Shown: in pieces, positions 25,422 through 38,353 of the stretch
How positions within the stretch are numbered: the first letter of the stretch is position 1
Layout: each line of letters opens with the position of its first letter
Origin: Amia ocellicauda
Taxonomy: Eukaryota > Chordata > Actinopteri > Amiiformes > Amiidae
Length of the DNA stretch: 64,000 bases
Reading direction: 5' to 3'
Assembly (NCBI RefSeq): GCF_036373705.1
Contig: NC_089852.1
Coordinates: 29,004,707-29,068,706 of the forward strand
Made by a program: the position numbers and the translations under genes
The notes under the pieces: generated by a model
Databases searched by the model: none
What the model was told of the DNA's origin: nothing
The model's input: only the letters and a program-made list of their open reading frames with translations

Positions 25422-27764
25422 TGTGAAATGTAGCTGAGGAATGCTGCTGTAAACAGGCAGTTAAAGGTGCAGTGAGGCAGGGTGGGGGGGGCTGGCGTCA
25501 GGCGCGGAGACGGTAATAACGGTGTGGGCCGGGTGCCTCTGCAGTTTAACTATCAAAGCCGGGGGGCGGGGGGTGGGGGGGGTCTGCTTCCTAAAACACA
25601 GGTGTTACTGAACAATCAAAGCTCTGCTCTCAGGAACCGGACGGTTTGAAGATGAGACGAGAGGCGAGGGGGGAACGGGGGGTTGGGGGCAGGAAGGTGT
25701 GTGCGTTTAACCGAGGAGGGGGGTGGGGGGTATACAGGCAGTATGGGACTGGAATGGAGGGCAGCAGACCCCTGAGGACCTGGGGGGGTGCAGCTGCCTG
25801 TGTTCACTGTGACACTGACCTCCTTCTGTTGAGGTCTCTTTTTCAGGACAGTGTGGCTCCCGTGTCTGATGACTCAATCTCAGCTCAGTGAGGTGTCAGT
25901 GATAAGGCGGCCAGAGCTGGGTGTTGACGGGGGGGGTGGCATCTGTCATCGCCGGGGTGTCACGTCCACGCCTCCCTCGCCCCCTTGCCGCTTTCGTGTC
26001 CGAGTGTGTCAGCTCGCCCCGCCGCGCTCCGGGGCAAGGCACGGGGCGGCTGTGATACCTGCACTGATTTATGTCGGCCCATGTCACAGGTGCTGACAAA
26101 CACAGGAGCCGCGTACGTCTGCCGCGCCAGCCCCCGTCAGGAGCGCACGCATTCCTCACATTGCAGCCATTCTGCAGCCCTGGCCCTTTACAGACAAAAG
26201 ACTGGATATGTTTTGTTTAGTTATGTTTGTTAAAGAAGTGTGTGCCAACGCCAGACGTTTTTCCTGCTGTGTTCGTGCAGCGCCACCTGAACACCTGCTC
26301 TGCCTCATGAGGAATGAGGTGCTGACGTGCTGACGTGTCACCATAACCATTCAGGGGCACCTCTGAGAGCTGAGCACAAGCTGATGAAGTGTTTCTTTCT
26401 GTCGCTACTGTGAATTGTTGGGTGTTTGTTGGTAATCTCCAAATAAAGGGGAAGTAAACACAATATGACGATAAAGCTTCTGAACAAGGCGCAGGGTGGC
26501 CTCTGCCAATGGGACACCATGACTCCTGACCCTCTCACATTCAGCTGATACTCGGTATCCTTGCTGCATTCTGCCCTGGCTATGCCCTTGTACACGCAGC
26601 TTCTTCTACGGGTCACCTGCTACATTTTAAGGCCCCAGCTCTGCATAATTGCAGTTTACCAGCCCTGGAGCGGAAGAAGGCACCATGCTATTAGACTGAC
26701 ATTAAGTGGGGATTCGCAAGGAAGAATTTAAACAGTGCAGTGAAGGTTGGGAAAAGGCTGTCAGCACTTTGAGAGGGGTTTATAGAGGAGCAGTGCAGCT
26801 CCAGGTATCGGCACAGAAACACAGCAATCTGTGGAGAGACTCATTTACAGTTTTTAATAGTGAACCGAGTTTCAGTTCCACACACTGAATTGTCAGAGAC
26901 CCAAGCAGAACTCGGCTCTGGCAGCTCAAACTCAGAAACATTTCCACAAAGCAGCACCCACTCCTAGTCACACTCACAATCATAGACAAGCACACATTGA
27001 CACTCACACAGACACAGACAGTCCCATAGCTGCTCTTGCTATCCCCCCCAGCGCAGCCCCATTCCCAGCTCACACTGTGCAGCTTCACAAATAAAAACAA
27101 ACAGACAAACAACAACACAACACTGACAATATTTAAATGTCTAACCTGCTGTCTAAGCAGATGAAATACACTTAAAGAATTTGTTTGCTCTCCTTGTAAT
27201 TTATGTAAATGTACTGTAATTAAATATAATTTCAAGGTATGTTTTGGTATTTCAAACATTCATCCATGAGGAAATGTGACTGAATCATTAGAGTGCAGGA
27301 TAAACATTATTTAGGCTGTGTGTGTGGTCTCCGGACCGGTAGCATGATGCTTATTAAATCTGTACACACACACACCCACTCACAGACACATCCCTTGCTC
27401 TGTCTCTCTCACTCAGTATATGTACATGTAGTTTCAGAGGCTGTGGGTGTGTTGTGAGAGGGTCCCTCGGTTTCTGTCTGTGTTCAGAGCTGCAGGATTT
27501 AGAGGAGGAACTGAGAAGACCTCAACTGAGTGGAGAACCCCCCGGGCTGCAGTGTGCCTGGCTCTGAAAGTCCATCCCAGTTGTGTTGTGACCCAGCGCC
27601 CTGCTGTGCCAGCAAGCCTCTCCTCAGCTACGGGAGGACACAGGCGCTGCATGGAGGCGTGCTGGGACAGGACAGCTCTGTCAGCAACTCAGCGAGGCAG
27701 GATTACACGCCACAGTGTTTAGGACACCAGAACAACACTGTAAGCATCCTGTGGCCTCCCAGAC

Positions 27765-27828
27765 AGACAGACAGATAAGCAGGCAGACAGACATACACAC
27801 AGACAGATAGGCAGACAAGCAGGCAGGC

Positions 27829-27860
<32 letters not shown>
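27765..27860. repeat. CAGA/CAGG tetranucleotide microsatellite
   Basis: About 95 bases of interrupted CAGA, CAGG and CAGATA units, ending in an uninterrupted CAGA run at about 27826-27859. Confidence 0.85.
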
Positions 27861-28313
27861 TCCAGGATGTTGGTGGCTCGTGGTACCATTCCTCCCTCCC
27901 TCCCTCTCAGTGGAGCCATGCTGACAAACTGTGTTTCGGCCATATCACACAGCAATATGGGAATAAGACCCTTTATTCTGTATTTCCCCACCAACCTGGC
28001 CTTTGTGTGCTGTCCCAGTAAGTTTGCCCACAGTGTTTGTGTCTGTGAGTAATCACAGTTATTATGATTATTCTATTAGTGTTGCCCAGCTCTGCCGTGC
28101 CTCAGTTTCCCGGGCATTCTGGGATTCGCCGGGGGAAATCTGGCAGCAGGAGCGTGACGCAGTGAGGAGACCGCGCTCCCGCTCGGCACTCTGCTGTGAT
28201 TGACAGAGGATAACCTTTCTGTCAGCTAACAAATTAAACAATAACTTTAAAATGAAAACTTGGCACACCCTGCCTCTCGGAAACCTTCTATTAGTGCTAC
28301 TTATAGCCAACAA

Positions 28314-28338
28314 TCTAGAGAGAGAGAGAGGGAGAGAC

Positions 28339-28394
<56 letters not shown>
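28314..28394. repeat. GA microsatellite
   Basis: Around 80 bases of GA units with a short interruption, followed by further purine-rich sequence to about 28490. A CT run of opposite strand sense lies at 28619-28648. Confidence 0.9.
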
Positions 28395-28396
<2 letters not shown>

Positions 28397-28617
28397 GGGT
28401 GAGTGTGAGAGGTGATGGAAAAGGAAAAAAAATTAGAAAAAAGGGAGAGCAACAGAGAGAGAGAGAGAAGAAAAGAGAGGGGAAAGTTTGCTGTGTCTCT
28501 CCTGAGGGCAGAGCTCCCTCCTTTCCAGGCAGGTCTCGGTGAGATTTACTACCTTGGCTCCAGTGTGCTGTAATTGCACGCCTGTTTGTCTTCTAGCCAG
28601 ACTGATGGGCAGAGCAG

Positions 28618-28652
<35 letters not shown>

Positions 28653-31111
28653 CCTGTCCTGTGCATAGTTCTCCTCTCTCTCTATGGTGGGGCGAGACAG
28701 GTGCCTGTAAAATACATGCCAGCTCCACGCCACAGCTGCTGTAGGAACATCCACACGCATGATCGGGCACCGCCACAATTCCACAGCCCCCAGGGGTTAC
28801 TGGGAATCTCTGAACACTCTTGATGATGTACTCCAGGTTGAGTATCGGACGTGTGAATGCAATCTGTGTGCCTTCATCTAAAGCATTGCCTGTAACAGTC
28901 ACTGATGTCCTTACCTTCCCCACTGGGGTGAGGAGCAGGCGAGGGGTCAGACAGGTAATGCTTTAGATTTAATGAGATAAAATACTATAGATCTAATGAG
29001 AGCTTCCTAGTCCACCTCTGGCTTTGGTCAAAGGGTGGAGATAATGAAGTGTGTTGTCCTGAGTCTCTAAAAACGTTTGGACAGACAGCATGATGAACAG
29101 AGACACAGAGACGCTTTCCTGACTGGCAGCCGCTCTCTGCAGCTCCGCTCAGGGCAGACCTGGCGCTGCTCTGCGAGCCCAGACAGGCTGCGCCGACTCT
29201 CACACAGGCCTCCTCCGACTGGGGCTGACAACACAGCCTGACAGCCTATTCAACCAGAAGAGCAGATTCTCCCGTGACGCGTCCTGGGCGGCTGGGAGGT
29301 TATTTACGGGTAACAAGACACCGTGTAGACGGGGAAACCGATTTTAAAAAATGAAGTGCGGGGAGTTAGTGGAACAAGAACACACACTCACACACTCACA
29401 CATGAACACACTTGTACACAATTTCACTCAGAGGTCTCCTTATAGTGAGACAGACTTACAATATTCGCTTACTAAATCAAAGCATGTAAAACCACATCTG
29501 AGTGGGGCTGTAATTTGTGGGCACAGCATGTCTGCTGAAAAGCCAGCTAGGTAACTCATTCTGGCCCTGAAGTGTAACGCAGCTCTGTAGCACCTCAGAT
29601 GTGTTGATGTGGATGGCACGAGAGTCCTACTCCAGGCATGGGATTAACGGCTGTGACAGTGTCAGGCTGCGTCTGTGTGGAAAGCAGGAGAACAGGACAG
29701 ACCCTGGCAGAGCTATACCTCCCTGCAGCCAGGATTCAAACAGGAAGTGTGTTGAGGACCTGCAGACAGATGTGACCGGAGGACAGCCAGCAACAGAGCT
29801 GCACCCTGAACCACAGACACACACACACACACACACACACACGGCTCAGCTTATTTTGTGATTTCTTTTGTTTTTTGATAATTGCCAGTATATGAAATGC
29901 ACACATTATCACGCAGTGTGTGAGTCTCTGGTGTTCCCAGGAGATGTTTCTGTGTCCTGTCCAGGCGAGACACCCACAGTGACGTAGTAAGTTGCAGTAA
30001 ATCCACAGCCCAGGCCGAGCAGAGGCGGAGGAGGCTCTGTGCTACACACGGCAAATGGAGCGTGAGAACTGAGCGGGAGCGGTGCGGTCTCCCTCGCTGT
30101 GCCCGGCACCCCGGCGCAACTTGGCACTGTCTCTCACAGCCACTTAAGGGATCAGAGCAGAGTTCTTGCTTTTGTCTGTGTGCGTGATCATGTGCGGGTG
30201 GGCCTGCCTCTGCACGCAGGCGCTGGAGTGTGCGTGTTTGCGTGTGTGAGAGAGGGGAGGCAGGGTGCACAGTAAGTGGGGACCCCACTCCTGGGAATCT
30301 TCCTATGTTTCTCTGAGATTTCAGTAGCTCTCGAGCGGCCTGCCAGTGCCTCAGACATGTCACTTAGGTCACAGGGAACGGCCAACTCAGCTGAGCCCTG
30401 CTTGTGCACAGAATTGATTTTTTTTTCCCAGAAACAATTAAACAATGCATTAATGCATAATTATATTTATCAATAAATACCAATGCAAGAGTGTCTTCAA
30501 CTGCAGAGATACTTTCCTGCACAACAATACAGGGGAATAAAGAGTATGGTATTTTCTTACAGGCAGAATGATGAATATGATTATGATTATGATTATTCCC
30601 TAGATTGTTTTGAGAATTTCTTATTTTGGTCACTTAAAAACTAATCTTAGTGGAATACTCAAATATAAAACACTATATATTTAAAAAAAACGTGAGGGTT
30701 ACAGAGCTTGTTGAAAATCATCACAAGGATATTTTCCGAATGTCATTTTTAATCTTCAAAGCAGAACAGGCCACATTTTCTGGATAACAAATGTGTTCAA
30801 ATATTTAAAGAAAGTTTTCAAAACCTAAACAGAAGAGCTCAAATTCATTACCTGACAGTAAGCGTGACTGGAAGAGTCTGGATTAGTACGAATTACAGGA
30901 TGTGTGGCAGTAGAGTGTAGGTACACATGGTAAAAACAGGGATAAACACTCAAATTAGGCCAGATTTCAAACACAGTCATGTTCACAAATTAATTACACA
31001 TTCATTACAGAAAGAAAGACATTGTAAAGTGCTAGGTAAACGGAAATCACACGCAGCAGAACCCTGTGTGCATTGTGGAGAATGGGCACGCGTGGAGAGA
31101 TCCCGGTGTGA

Positions 31112-31163
31112 GGTGTGAGGTGTGTGTGTGTGTGTGTGTGTGGGTGTGTGTGTGTGTGTGTGG

Positions 31164-31232
<69 letters not shown>

Positions 31233-31276
31233 TGGGGGTGTGTGTGTGGGGGGGGGTGTGTGTGTGGGTGGGTGTT
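31112..31276. repeat. Long GT microsatellite with GGGTGT interruptions
   Basis: About 165 bases of GT with regular GGGTGT/GGGGGTGT interruptions, 200-500 bases upstream of the probable SP6 first exon. Long alternating purine-pyrimidine tracts of this kind can adopt Z-DNA. Confidence 0.9.
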
Positions 31277-31489
31277 GGTGGGTGTCGCTCCAACCTGAGC
31301 CGCCAATTTTTCACGACTCTGTTGCTGGTGCGGCGTGTTCCGGTACAAGCCGGTTCGGGGCATTCTGCAGCGATAGCACCGCTCGGAAAGGGTTAAACAT
31401 TTCGGAAAGGGGTGTGGCCACCCAGGAGGAAAAAGGTAGAGAGGGAGAGGTAATGTACTCAGTCGGAGCGCCGTGACTCGACAAGTGCT

Positions 31490-31651
31490 GTGATCTCACC
31501 TGCCGCCGCGTCTGGACTGTGAAACACGCCAGCATTGGATACACCTGGTGCGCACACCTCTGTCCCCTCTCACTCTCCCAACGTTTACACAGAAGAATCG
31601 GATTTTACAGTCCAAATCCCGGAGAGCAGCCTGACTGACAGCCTGAGACAG
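31490..31651 (+). other. Probable noncoding first exon of SP6
   Basis: A locally CpG-containing, non-repetitive block ends CCTGACAGCCTGAGACAG followed by a GTAACT donor at 31652. It lies upstream of SP6 on the right strand and precedes the acceptor at 37142. The start is a guess, and the link to SP6 rests only on position and the donor. Confidence 0.35.
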
Positions 31652-34074
31652 GTAACTGTTTTCTCTCATATGTGTATATGATTACTGTATATGTGTCTGT
31701 TTGGTAGGTGGGTGAGGGGGCATCTTATTCTCTCCTACAAAATGGCAATGAAACAATGAAACGTACGTTTTGTCGTGACAGTTTGTGTTTTAAACGTTAA
31801 GATTGTCCCGCAGTTGTTGTTTTTTTTCCACTAACTTTGGGGAAACCGCAGTTCATATAAATATAAACGCACACACACATGTTTAAGTTTTTCAGAAGTA
31901 TTTCTGAGAAGGCCACACTTACAAGAAACGTATAAAGGACCAGTTTACCGGAATAAAGTTACAGTATAAAAATTGGTTCAACGATATATGTACAAATCAC
32001 CTTCCTCTAATTACTGTGGAGGTACAGGAGGCTACTTAAACTCGGGAGCGACTAAGGAAAGTTCAGTTGCGGGTCTCAGAACGAGATACAGATGTGCATT
32101 CTTGTGGTATTGTGGTCATTTTTTATGAACTCAAATCTGTATACTAAACAGAACTAATATACACGCATTGGCATGTATTGGCATACGCACGCCGGACAGG
32201 GTAGTAATGCTCGGGCGGCAATGAGTCGAGATGCGGTGCTGAGTGCAGCTGTTTCGGTGAGACTAAAACGATAACAATTACAACCTCTACAACAGACTAC
32301 ACCAATAAATTAATCAATTAATCAATACCACGAAGGCGAACTTAATATTTAAGGTGCAGGTGTCTTCCTTCAGCCGCAGCCCCGTGTTACTGAGCCCGGA
32401 GGCGCCACGTTACTGCAGCGCTGTGTCGGAATTCATTCACAGCGGAGTTTAACTGAATGCACTGATGTGAAAGGACAGCAGGGTAAGAGTCATAAGCGGG
32501 TAAAAATAAGTCTCCCTCACAATTATGTTTCATTTTCTGTGCTATTCGATTGGAACGCCACATTCAGAAGCTTAATAACAAACAAACCAGTAAATAGAAT
32601 ACCAGCTGACGTCTAGTCGTCGAGACGAGCTATTTATATCATCATCATCACCATCATCATCATCATGTTGCGTGTTAAAGCCCGGAGAGTCGGTCTGACC
32701 TGTCGAGTGGGAATCTCTCTTAATTGCAAATTAAAATTCACCCAGACTGACTGTCTGTTGGGATTTATTGCCTTACAGTTCAAGTGTAGTTTGTTATACC
32801 ACTGCGCAACCCAACTGGACCGGTTTGCTGTGCTGTCCTTGAAATTGCTCGCAAAAGCAAAAACCCAAACGTGGCGACTGTGAATTTGATTTGAAGTCTT
32901 GTATAAATGATCATGGTCTTGAAATAACTGCAACGAACCGCTTCCACGCACTCAAGTGCTGACCAGTAAATACAGTGCTTTCCCGGTGCTCATCCCCTGT
33001 CCACGGCAGAGAACCGTCGGGTTGGGATCCACAGCTCTGGAGCCAGACTATTTCCAAACCCCAAGTGCGTTTTACCCACTCAGGGATTCGTTGAGTATAA
33101 TTAGTCGGATTTAAGTGATTCAACAGTTTTTCATTAATGTGTGTGTATATATATACAATTATAATTAAAGAGTCAAATGCAGTACTCGAATTGAGGGGTA
33201 ACAGCGGGGAGCACGTTTCCGTTGTTCACACAAAATGTTCCCTGATCAGAATGAGGTAATTAACCAACTTGTATCCAGGTCCAGGCGAAAGGCCATAGTG
33301 GGCTTCCTTTACATGATGTTAGAACAGTATGGGACTCTACGTATATATACATAATACACAAATTGATGAATATTTGAATATCGATTTCGTTTGATTTCTA
33401 GTTAATTTCATTAATGCAAAGTTTGTCTTGTATTAGAAGCCAGGTGTTATTCATATTCACAAAGTGCAGTTTAAGTGATAATACTATACAGTACACCTCA
33501 GAACTGCATTCTACACTTCACAGTATTGTGTATTGTGTGAGGCACGGTAGTACAGTGTATTGTAGTGTACCATATGAATAAAATGTATCTTTCTTGCTGG
33601 GACATAGAACGCAGTGCCTGAGCCCAGTGCAGTCACACAGCTCAGTGTCCGGCTGGCGCACAGCTCCCCCGCCAGCCTGCAATCACACAGAGTAAAAACA
33701 GTTTCAGATTTGGTCGAGTCGGTGAGTCATCACATCCCCCGTCACCAATGTCTAGAGCTGCTGCACCTTCATAAAGCTGGTGTAAGTGGGGCAGCTGTTA
33801 AAGGCTTATGAATATTGTGTGTGTTGGCTGGACAGCTCAGAGCCACAGCTGCCCCTCGGGGATGGTGTCTGTGTTTGGGCAGGTCGTGCCAGTCTGTCCT
33901 GTGTAGACAAGTGTCAGCTGCCCCACTAGTGTGTGTCCACTGAGAAAGGGACCCAGCTCACAGCAGGGCAGGGGCACACAGTGGGGGGAGGGTGCCCGAG
34001 GAGGCAGACCTTGCAGTTGTTCAATGTGGGAGGCCATTGATACCACACTGTCACTGAGATGCAGAGGGAGGTAA

Positions 34075-34160
34075 CAAAACAGCCCAGCACAGCTCGGCCT
34101 AACCCAGCCCAGCCCAGCCCAGCCCAGCACAGCACCACCCCAGCACAGCACCACCCAACA
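34075..34160. repeat. CCAGC / CACAGCACCACC minisatellite
   Basis: Repeated CCAGC pentamers pass into two units of CCCAGCACAGCACCAC. Short and imperfect. Confidence 0.75.
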
Positions 34161-36984
34161 CTGTACTGCACTGTGCTGTTACAGAACAGCACAGCCCAGC
34201 ACTCCTTGTATTTGCAGATTTTGCTGCTTGTTATGATCCTGCTCGGTGTGACGATTGTAGATATTTTTCTTCCCTGTTCTTCTGGTGCTCTGCTTCCTGC
34301 CCAGAGACGAGGGTGTCCCACCCCCACCCCCACCCCCCTCCCTCACTGCCAGACCACAGAGCCCCCCATCACTCGGCAAACTGCACTTCAGGGTTTAGGA
34401 GCTTTAGATCTCAGAAGGCGTGGAGTGCTGTAACGGACAGCGCAGTGCAGAGTCCTACAGTGTTGTGCAGAGCAGAGCGACCACACACAGACCACAACAG
34501 TGTTCCAAGTCAGCTCTGCTGGCTTTACAGCTCAACAGCACAGATATTTACAACTGCAATCTGTGTAAGAAACAGCCACACGGCCAGCTTGGGGATAACA
34601 GAGGTCAGGAAGAGGAACTGAATGAGTGGGAAACGAACTCGTAGGCAGTACGTGTGTGCATGGGACACAGGGAGCTGAACTTGGGCAGGACTGGCCCCCA
34701 CATTCGAACCCTTTTTGCTCTGCAGATTATGCAAGAATAGCTCTCGGGTCCTGCTGTAGATCAGGGGGTAGTAGCAGCGTCCCACAGCCGGCCTGGCCCT
34801 CCCCCTGCCACCCCCAGGCGGCTGTGCCAGGTGCGGTGTGGCTCAGACTGGCGGTGTGTGGGTTTATGAGGCGCTGGGGGAAGACTCGGCTGCTGTCTGC
34901 GCTGCACTCCCACATAATGACACAGCGGAGCTGTCGCTCTGGGCCAAGCTGCCTGACCTCTCACACCACCGCCTCCCATTACCGACTTCTGAACAAATTT
35001 CTTTACAACTTCCAGACAGGACGAATGCACACAGGAATAGAACGCTGTGTGTCTCTCTGCCCTCAGGAGATAAGAGAACATTTTATCTCTTTTCTTCTGA
35101 CTCTCCCTCTCTCTCTCTCTCTCTCCCTCTCTCTCCCCTCCATCACAATCCTCGCAGACAGATGTATCCCTGTCTCTCTGTGCATGTGCGTGGGGCCTAC
35201 CAAGGCAAACTGCACAGTCAAATGGACAGAGACACCAGAGCTGTGCTGGAGAGCCCCTCACAGGTGTACGATATTTCTGTGTGAGCAGCAGGTACTGCAG
35301 GGCCTGTGAGGGGTTTTGTTTGAAGAAGGGAAGGATTTTGTCACTGGATGCACAGCTGCTGCTGTTTAAAGCTGTTGTGTTGTCTGGTTGGTGCAGCGTG
35401 GGGGGGAAGCAACAGCCCTTGTTGACGTGCGGGGGCCTCTGTCTGCCTGCTTGGCCAGGAGATTGCAGCGCAGCAGCTGTACTCTAGGTTCAGGCGCTCC
35501 ATCAGGGAAAAACAATCGCACTCGGGTCGATAGAGGCTGCTGCAAGTGGATTTGCCAGCAGAGTCTCTGGGACCCTGGAGGACCTGGCCCGGTCTGTGGG
35601 ACTGACCCTGTCTACTGAATGCCTCCTTGATTGTGGGCCTGAACATCCCAAGCCATGCCTGGGAGGCAGAGAGTGCTGGCGTCAGACAGGGCTGAGGTAG
35701 TAAGGGAAATATCTACAGGCCAGTGAGGTCAGAGGTCAGTTGAGACAGGAAACAGGATTGTAGTGTTCAGGGGGGCGTGTTGTGGGAAGTGAGTGTGTCG
35801 GAGACTGACAGGACCGTGAGTGAGTGAAATTATCACGAGATTGTTTGTTTTTACAATGATGTAGCTTTTGGCAACTGTTCCTGGAGAAGGTGCATTTCTC
35901 ATGAACACAGTGAAACAGCGCTGAATGTGAGAAGTGCTTCCTTCAGCACCTCTGCCCCCCCCAAAAAAATAAAAGATTTTCTTGCACTGATCCGCTCATG
36001 ACGGCAGTCTCAGAAGGACACCGTTTCCCAGCCGTGTTCCTCCGATGACGCCCTGCCGGGTTCCAGCTCCTGGTTGCTGCAGTGATTATTTTAAAGAACA
36101 CAAAAGCCTTGATAAAGTCAGATGATGAAAGAACAAATACTTCTCAGCTTCTCCCCCAGCTCTTCCCTTCTCATGGTCCTTGGTTACGTTTGTGGAGAAG
36201 GTGTGTGTGCTCTGTTTGTCCCCCCGTGGGACATGGCCGGGGGCATGTGCGGTGCTCTGGTGGGCAGTGCTGCTCTGCTCTGCTCTACGCTGCACTGCGT
36301 GCTGGGGGCCTCTCTGCTCCATTGATCCCTGTGTGTTCCCTGAGTACACAATACCTGTGGGTCACACACTCTGCCTTTTCACCAGCCTTAATCCCTCCAG
36401 ATCCTCTTGGCTGCTCCCCAGGGCCACACTGACTCCAAAGCAGCACCCTCTCTCCCACACTCTCCCTCTCCCATAGTTTACTCTCCTGGGAATCTGTGTG
36501 TTTACAGTGCTTATCAGTCTGATTAGTGGCAAGGGGCTTTCTGGGTTCACACACACACACACACACAACACCATGTGACCTGAGCTACTATTGTGTATGA
36601 GAGAGAGATGGATGAGAGCTGCACAGAGACAGAGGGAAGTGCCTGGGGGGGTGTTGTGTTGTAAATTGCTGGATGACTTATGATTCACAGAACAGGTTCT
36701 GCTGTCTGCCAGTCCTCACCTCCTCAACCACAAACACACACAAACACAGCCTGGCCCTAAGCCATACCTCCCTGGATTCCCCTCTCCACACAGCCCCCGG
36801 CCTGGGGCTGGGCCCTGTCAACAGCCCCCCTCCCTCTCTCTCCTTCTCCTTCCTTCCCTCCCTCCGTCTCTCCTCTTCCACACACCTCTCTCTCACTTTG
36901 TGGGAAGTACCTGGCAGCTGATCTGTACTGGAGGCTTCCGCCTGTACTTGCCGTTGTCGGGGATGCTATGGCACAGCGACGATC

Positions 36985-37050
36985 ACGCTGTTGGAGGGGG
37001 GTGGGGGTGGGGGTGGTTGTGGGTGTGGGTGTGGGTGTGGGTGTGGGAAG
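36985..37050 (+). repeat. G-rich GGGGGT / GGGTGT tract
   Basis: Several runs of three to six G are spaced by one or two T, just upstream of the SP6 coding exon. This meets the usual pattern for a G-quadruplex on the plus strand of DNA or in the pre-mRNA intron. Confidence 0.7.
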
Positions 37051-37358
37051 GGTTGTCACCCTGGAAACGGTTGACTACAGATATCCCACCCTACCACAGA
37101 CCCTGACAGATGCCTGACCTCTCCCTCTCTCTGTGTCCCCAGGTCAGCTGAACACAGGAGCCCTGCGCGGAGATGCTCTGGACATCTTGTCATCTCTGAG
37201 CTGCAGCAACACAACGTGCCCCCCCCAGTCACAGCCCCGGCCCCCCCACTGTCTGCTCTTCCTGTCTTCTCTGCTCCTGCCCCCCCTCGCCATGTTCTGA
37301 GTGTCTTGCTGTCCTGGAATCAGTCTGCGCTGCCTCTCGCTCGCCTGCCCGGAGCCCC

Positions 37359-38255
37359 ATGGCGCACCCCTATGAGCCCTGGTTCCGCCCAGCGCCCCCT
37401 GGTGGCACTGGTGAGGACATGGGCGTACCGTCGTGGTGGGAGCTGCACGCTGGCACCAGCAGCTGGATGGAGCTGCCAGGGGGGGCAGGGGGGCTGCAGG
37501 GTGCTGGGCAGGGAGGGGGCATGAGCCTGCAGTCTCTGGGCCCCTACAGCTCTGACCCCCAGCTGTGCGCACCCCCTCCCTCGCACATGGCCCCCAGCTC
37601 ACCGCAGCTCTTCTCGCAGGACAGCTACAAGCAGCTGGAGGCAGGGGTGGGGGTTGGAGTGGGAGTGGGGGGGCAGGAGCAGCAGCACCCCCTAGAAGAA
37701 CCCCTGGAGAGTAGCGGGCGTCCCAAAACCCAGCGCCGGTCTGCCCCCCGCGGCTCTGGCCAGGCTGTCTGCCGCTGCCCCAACTGCCTGGACGCCGAGC
37801 GCATGGGGCCCTGCGGCGGGGGGGCTGGGGGGGGAGATGGGGGAAAGAAGAAGCACCTGCACAACTGCCACATCCCGGGCTGTGGCAAGGCCTACGCCAA
37901 GACCTCGCACCTGAAGGCTCACCTGCGCTGGCACAGTGGCGACCGGCCCTTTGTATGCAACTGGCTGTTCTGTGGGAAGCGCTTCACACGCTCCGATGAG
38001 CTGCAGCGCCACCTGCAGACGCACACAGGCACCAAGAAGTTCACCTGCAGCGTGTGCCACCGCGTGTTCATGCGCAGCGACCACCTTGCCAAGCACACAC
38101 GCACCCATGAGCCCCCCCGCGGCGCCGACGATGACAACGAGACTGCGGCCCCACCCCCCCCCTCCAGCACAGCTGCTGTCGCCCCCGGGCCCCTTGATGC
38201 CCCTCTCAAGCCCAAGCGGGAGCCGGACACCAGTGGCCCTGGCCAGGCTAACTGA
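37359..38255 (+). CDS. SP6: SP6 (epiprofin), Sp-family zinc-finger transcription factor
   Basis: Nuclear GC-box-binding factor needed in tooth, limb and skin epithelia in vertebrates. A single coding exon of 298 codons follows an acceptor at 37142. It starts [15 protein letters not shown], which aligns with an internal human SP6 segment (MSHHYESWFRP). Around residue 138 is the Buttonhead box VCRCPNC, then [20 protein letters not shown]. Three C2H2 fingers follow at about 169-193, 199-223 and 229-251 ([32 protein letters not shown]). Finger contact residues KHA/RER-type positions are those of Sp factors. Human SP6 is 376 residues, so about 100 N-terminal residues are missing. In-frame stops at 37149 and 37195-37197 upstream of the ATG exclude simple extension within this exon. 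SP6 next to SCRN2, LRRC46 and SP2 matches human 17q21.32, which separates it from SP7-9. Confidence 0.92.
   Translation: MAHPYEPWFRPAPPGGTGEDMGVPSWWELHAGTSSWMELPGGAGGLQGAGQGGGMSLQSLGPYSSDPQLCAPPPSHMAPSSPQLFSQDSYKQLEAGVGVGVGVGGQEQQHPLEEPLESSGRPKTQRRSAPRGSGQAVCRCPNCLDAERMGPCGGGAGGGDGGKKKHLHNCHIPGCGKAYAKTSHLKAHLRWHSGDRPFVCNWLFCGKRFTRSDELQRHLQTHTGTKKFTCSVCHRVFMRSDHLAKHTRTHEPPRGADDDNETAAPPPPSSTAAVAPGPLDAPLKPKREPDTSGPGQAN
37390..37408 (-). promoter_or_regulatory. CTCF-like motif inside SP6 coding sequence
   Basis: The minus strand reads GTGCCACCAGGGGGCGCTG, a near-perfect match to the CTCF core CCASYAGRKGGCRS. Whether it is bound is not known. Confidence 0.5.
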
Positions 38256-38353
38256 GACTCCAACCTACACTCCTGACCGGGCAGCAGTGGGCCCAGCTGT
38301 GCTCTGGGGGCAGTGCTGGGCAGAGAGCAGCCGACGGATTGCCTCGTCTGACA

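Larger units (their letters stand above)
19973..31480. other. Gene-free region rich in microsatellites
   Basis: No exon or conserved protein segment could be supported on either strand over 11.5 kb. Much of it is simple sequence. CA/CACTCA-type repeats lie at about 20520-20730, 21370-21460, 21900-22060, 22310-22345, 24000-24020 and 24275-24300, GT at 25380-25425, and CA at 29817-29842. An AT run is at 22053-22078 and a CTC run at about 21255-21282. Open frames here are made of such repeats or are short and unconserved. It probably includes upstream control sequence of SP6, but no specific element is proven. Confidence 0.55.
31652..37142. other. Probable SP6 first intron and control region
   Basis: No other gene is recognised. 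It holds an ATC repeat at 32638-32665, a CCAGC-type minisatellite at about 34075-34160, a C-rich run at 34315-34342, a CT run at 35105-35140, a short CA run at 36548-36567, and a G-rich tract at 36985-37050. The sequence from 31.7 to 33.6 kb is AT-rich without obvious repeats and could hold enhancers. Confidence 0.4.

Noticed and set aside
30983-31476. Long open frames of His/Thr or Cys/Val repeats
   Set aside because: They are translations of the GT microsatellite in several frames.
15452-31480. LASP1 next to RPL23 as in human
   Set aside because: No LIM, nebulin-repeat or SH3 coding segment could be found in this interval.
34626-35309. 227-codon open frame on the plus strand
   Set aside because: It runs through a CT microsatellite, has no recognisable domain and no conserved sequence, and a minus-strand frame overlaps it in the same way.
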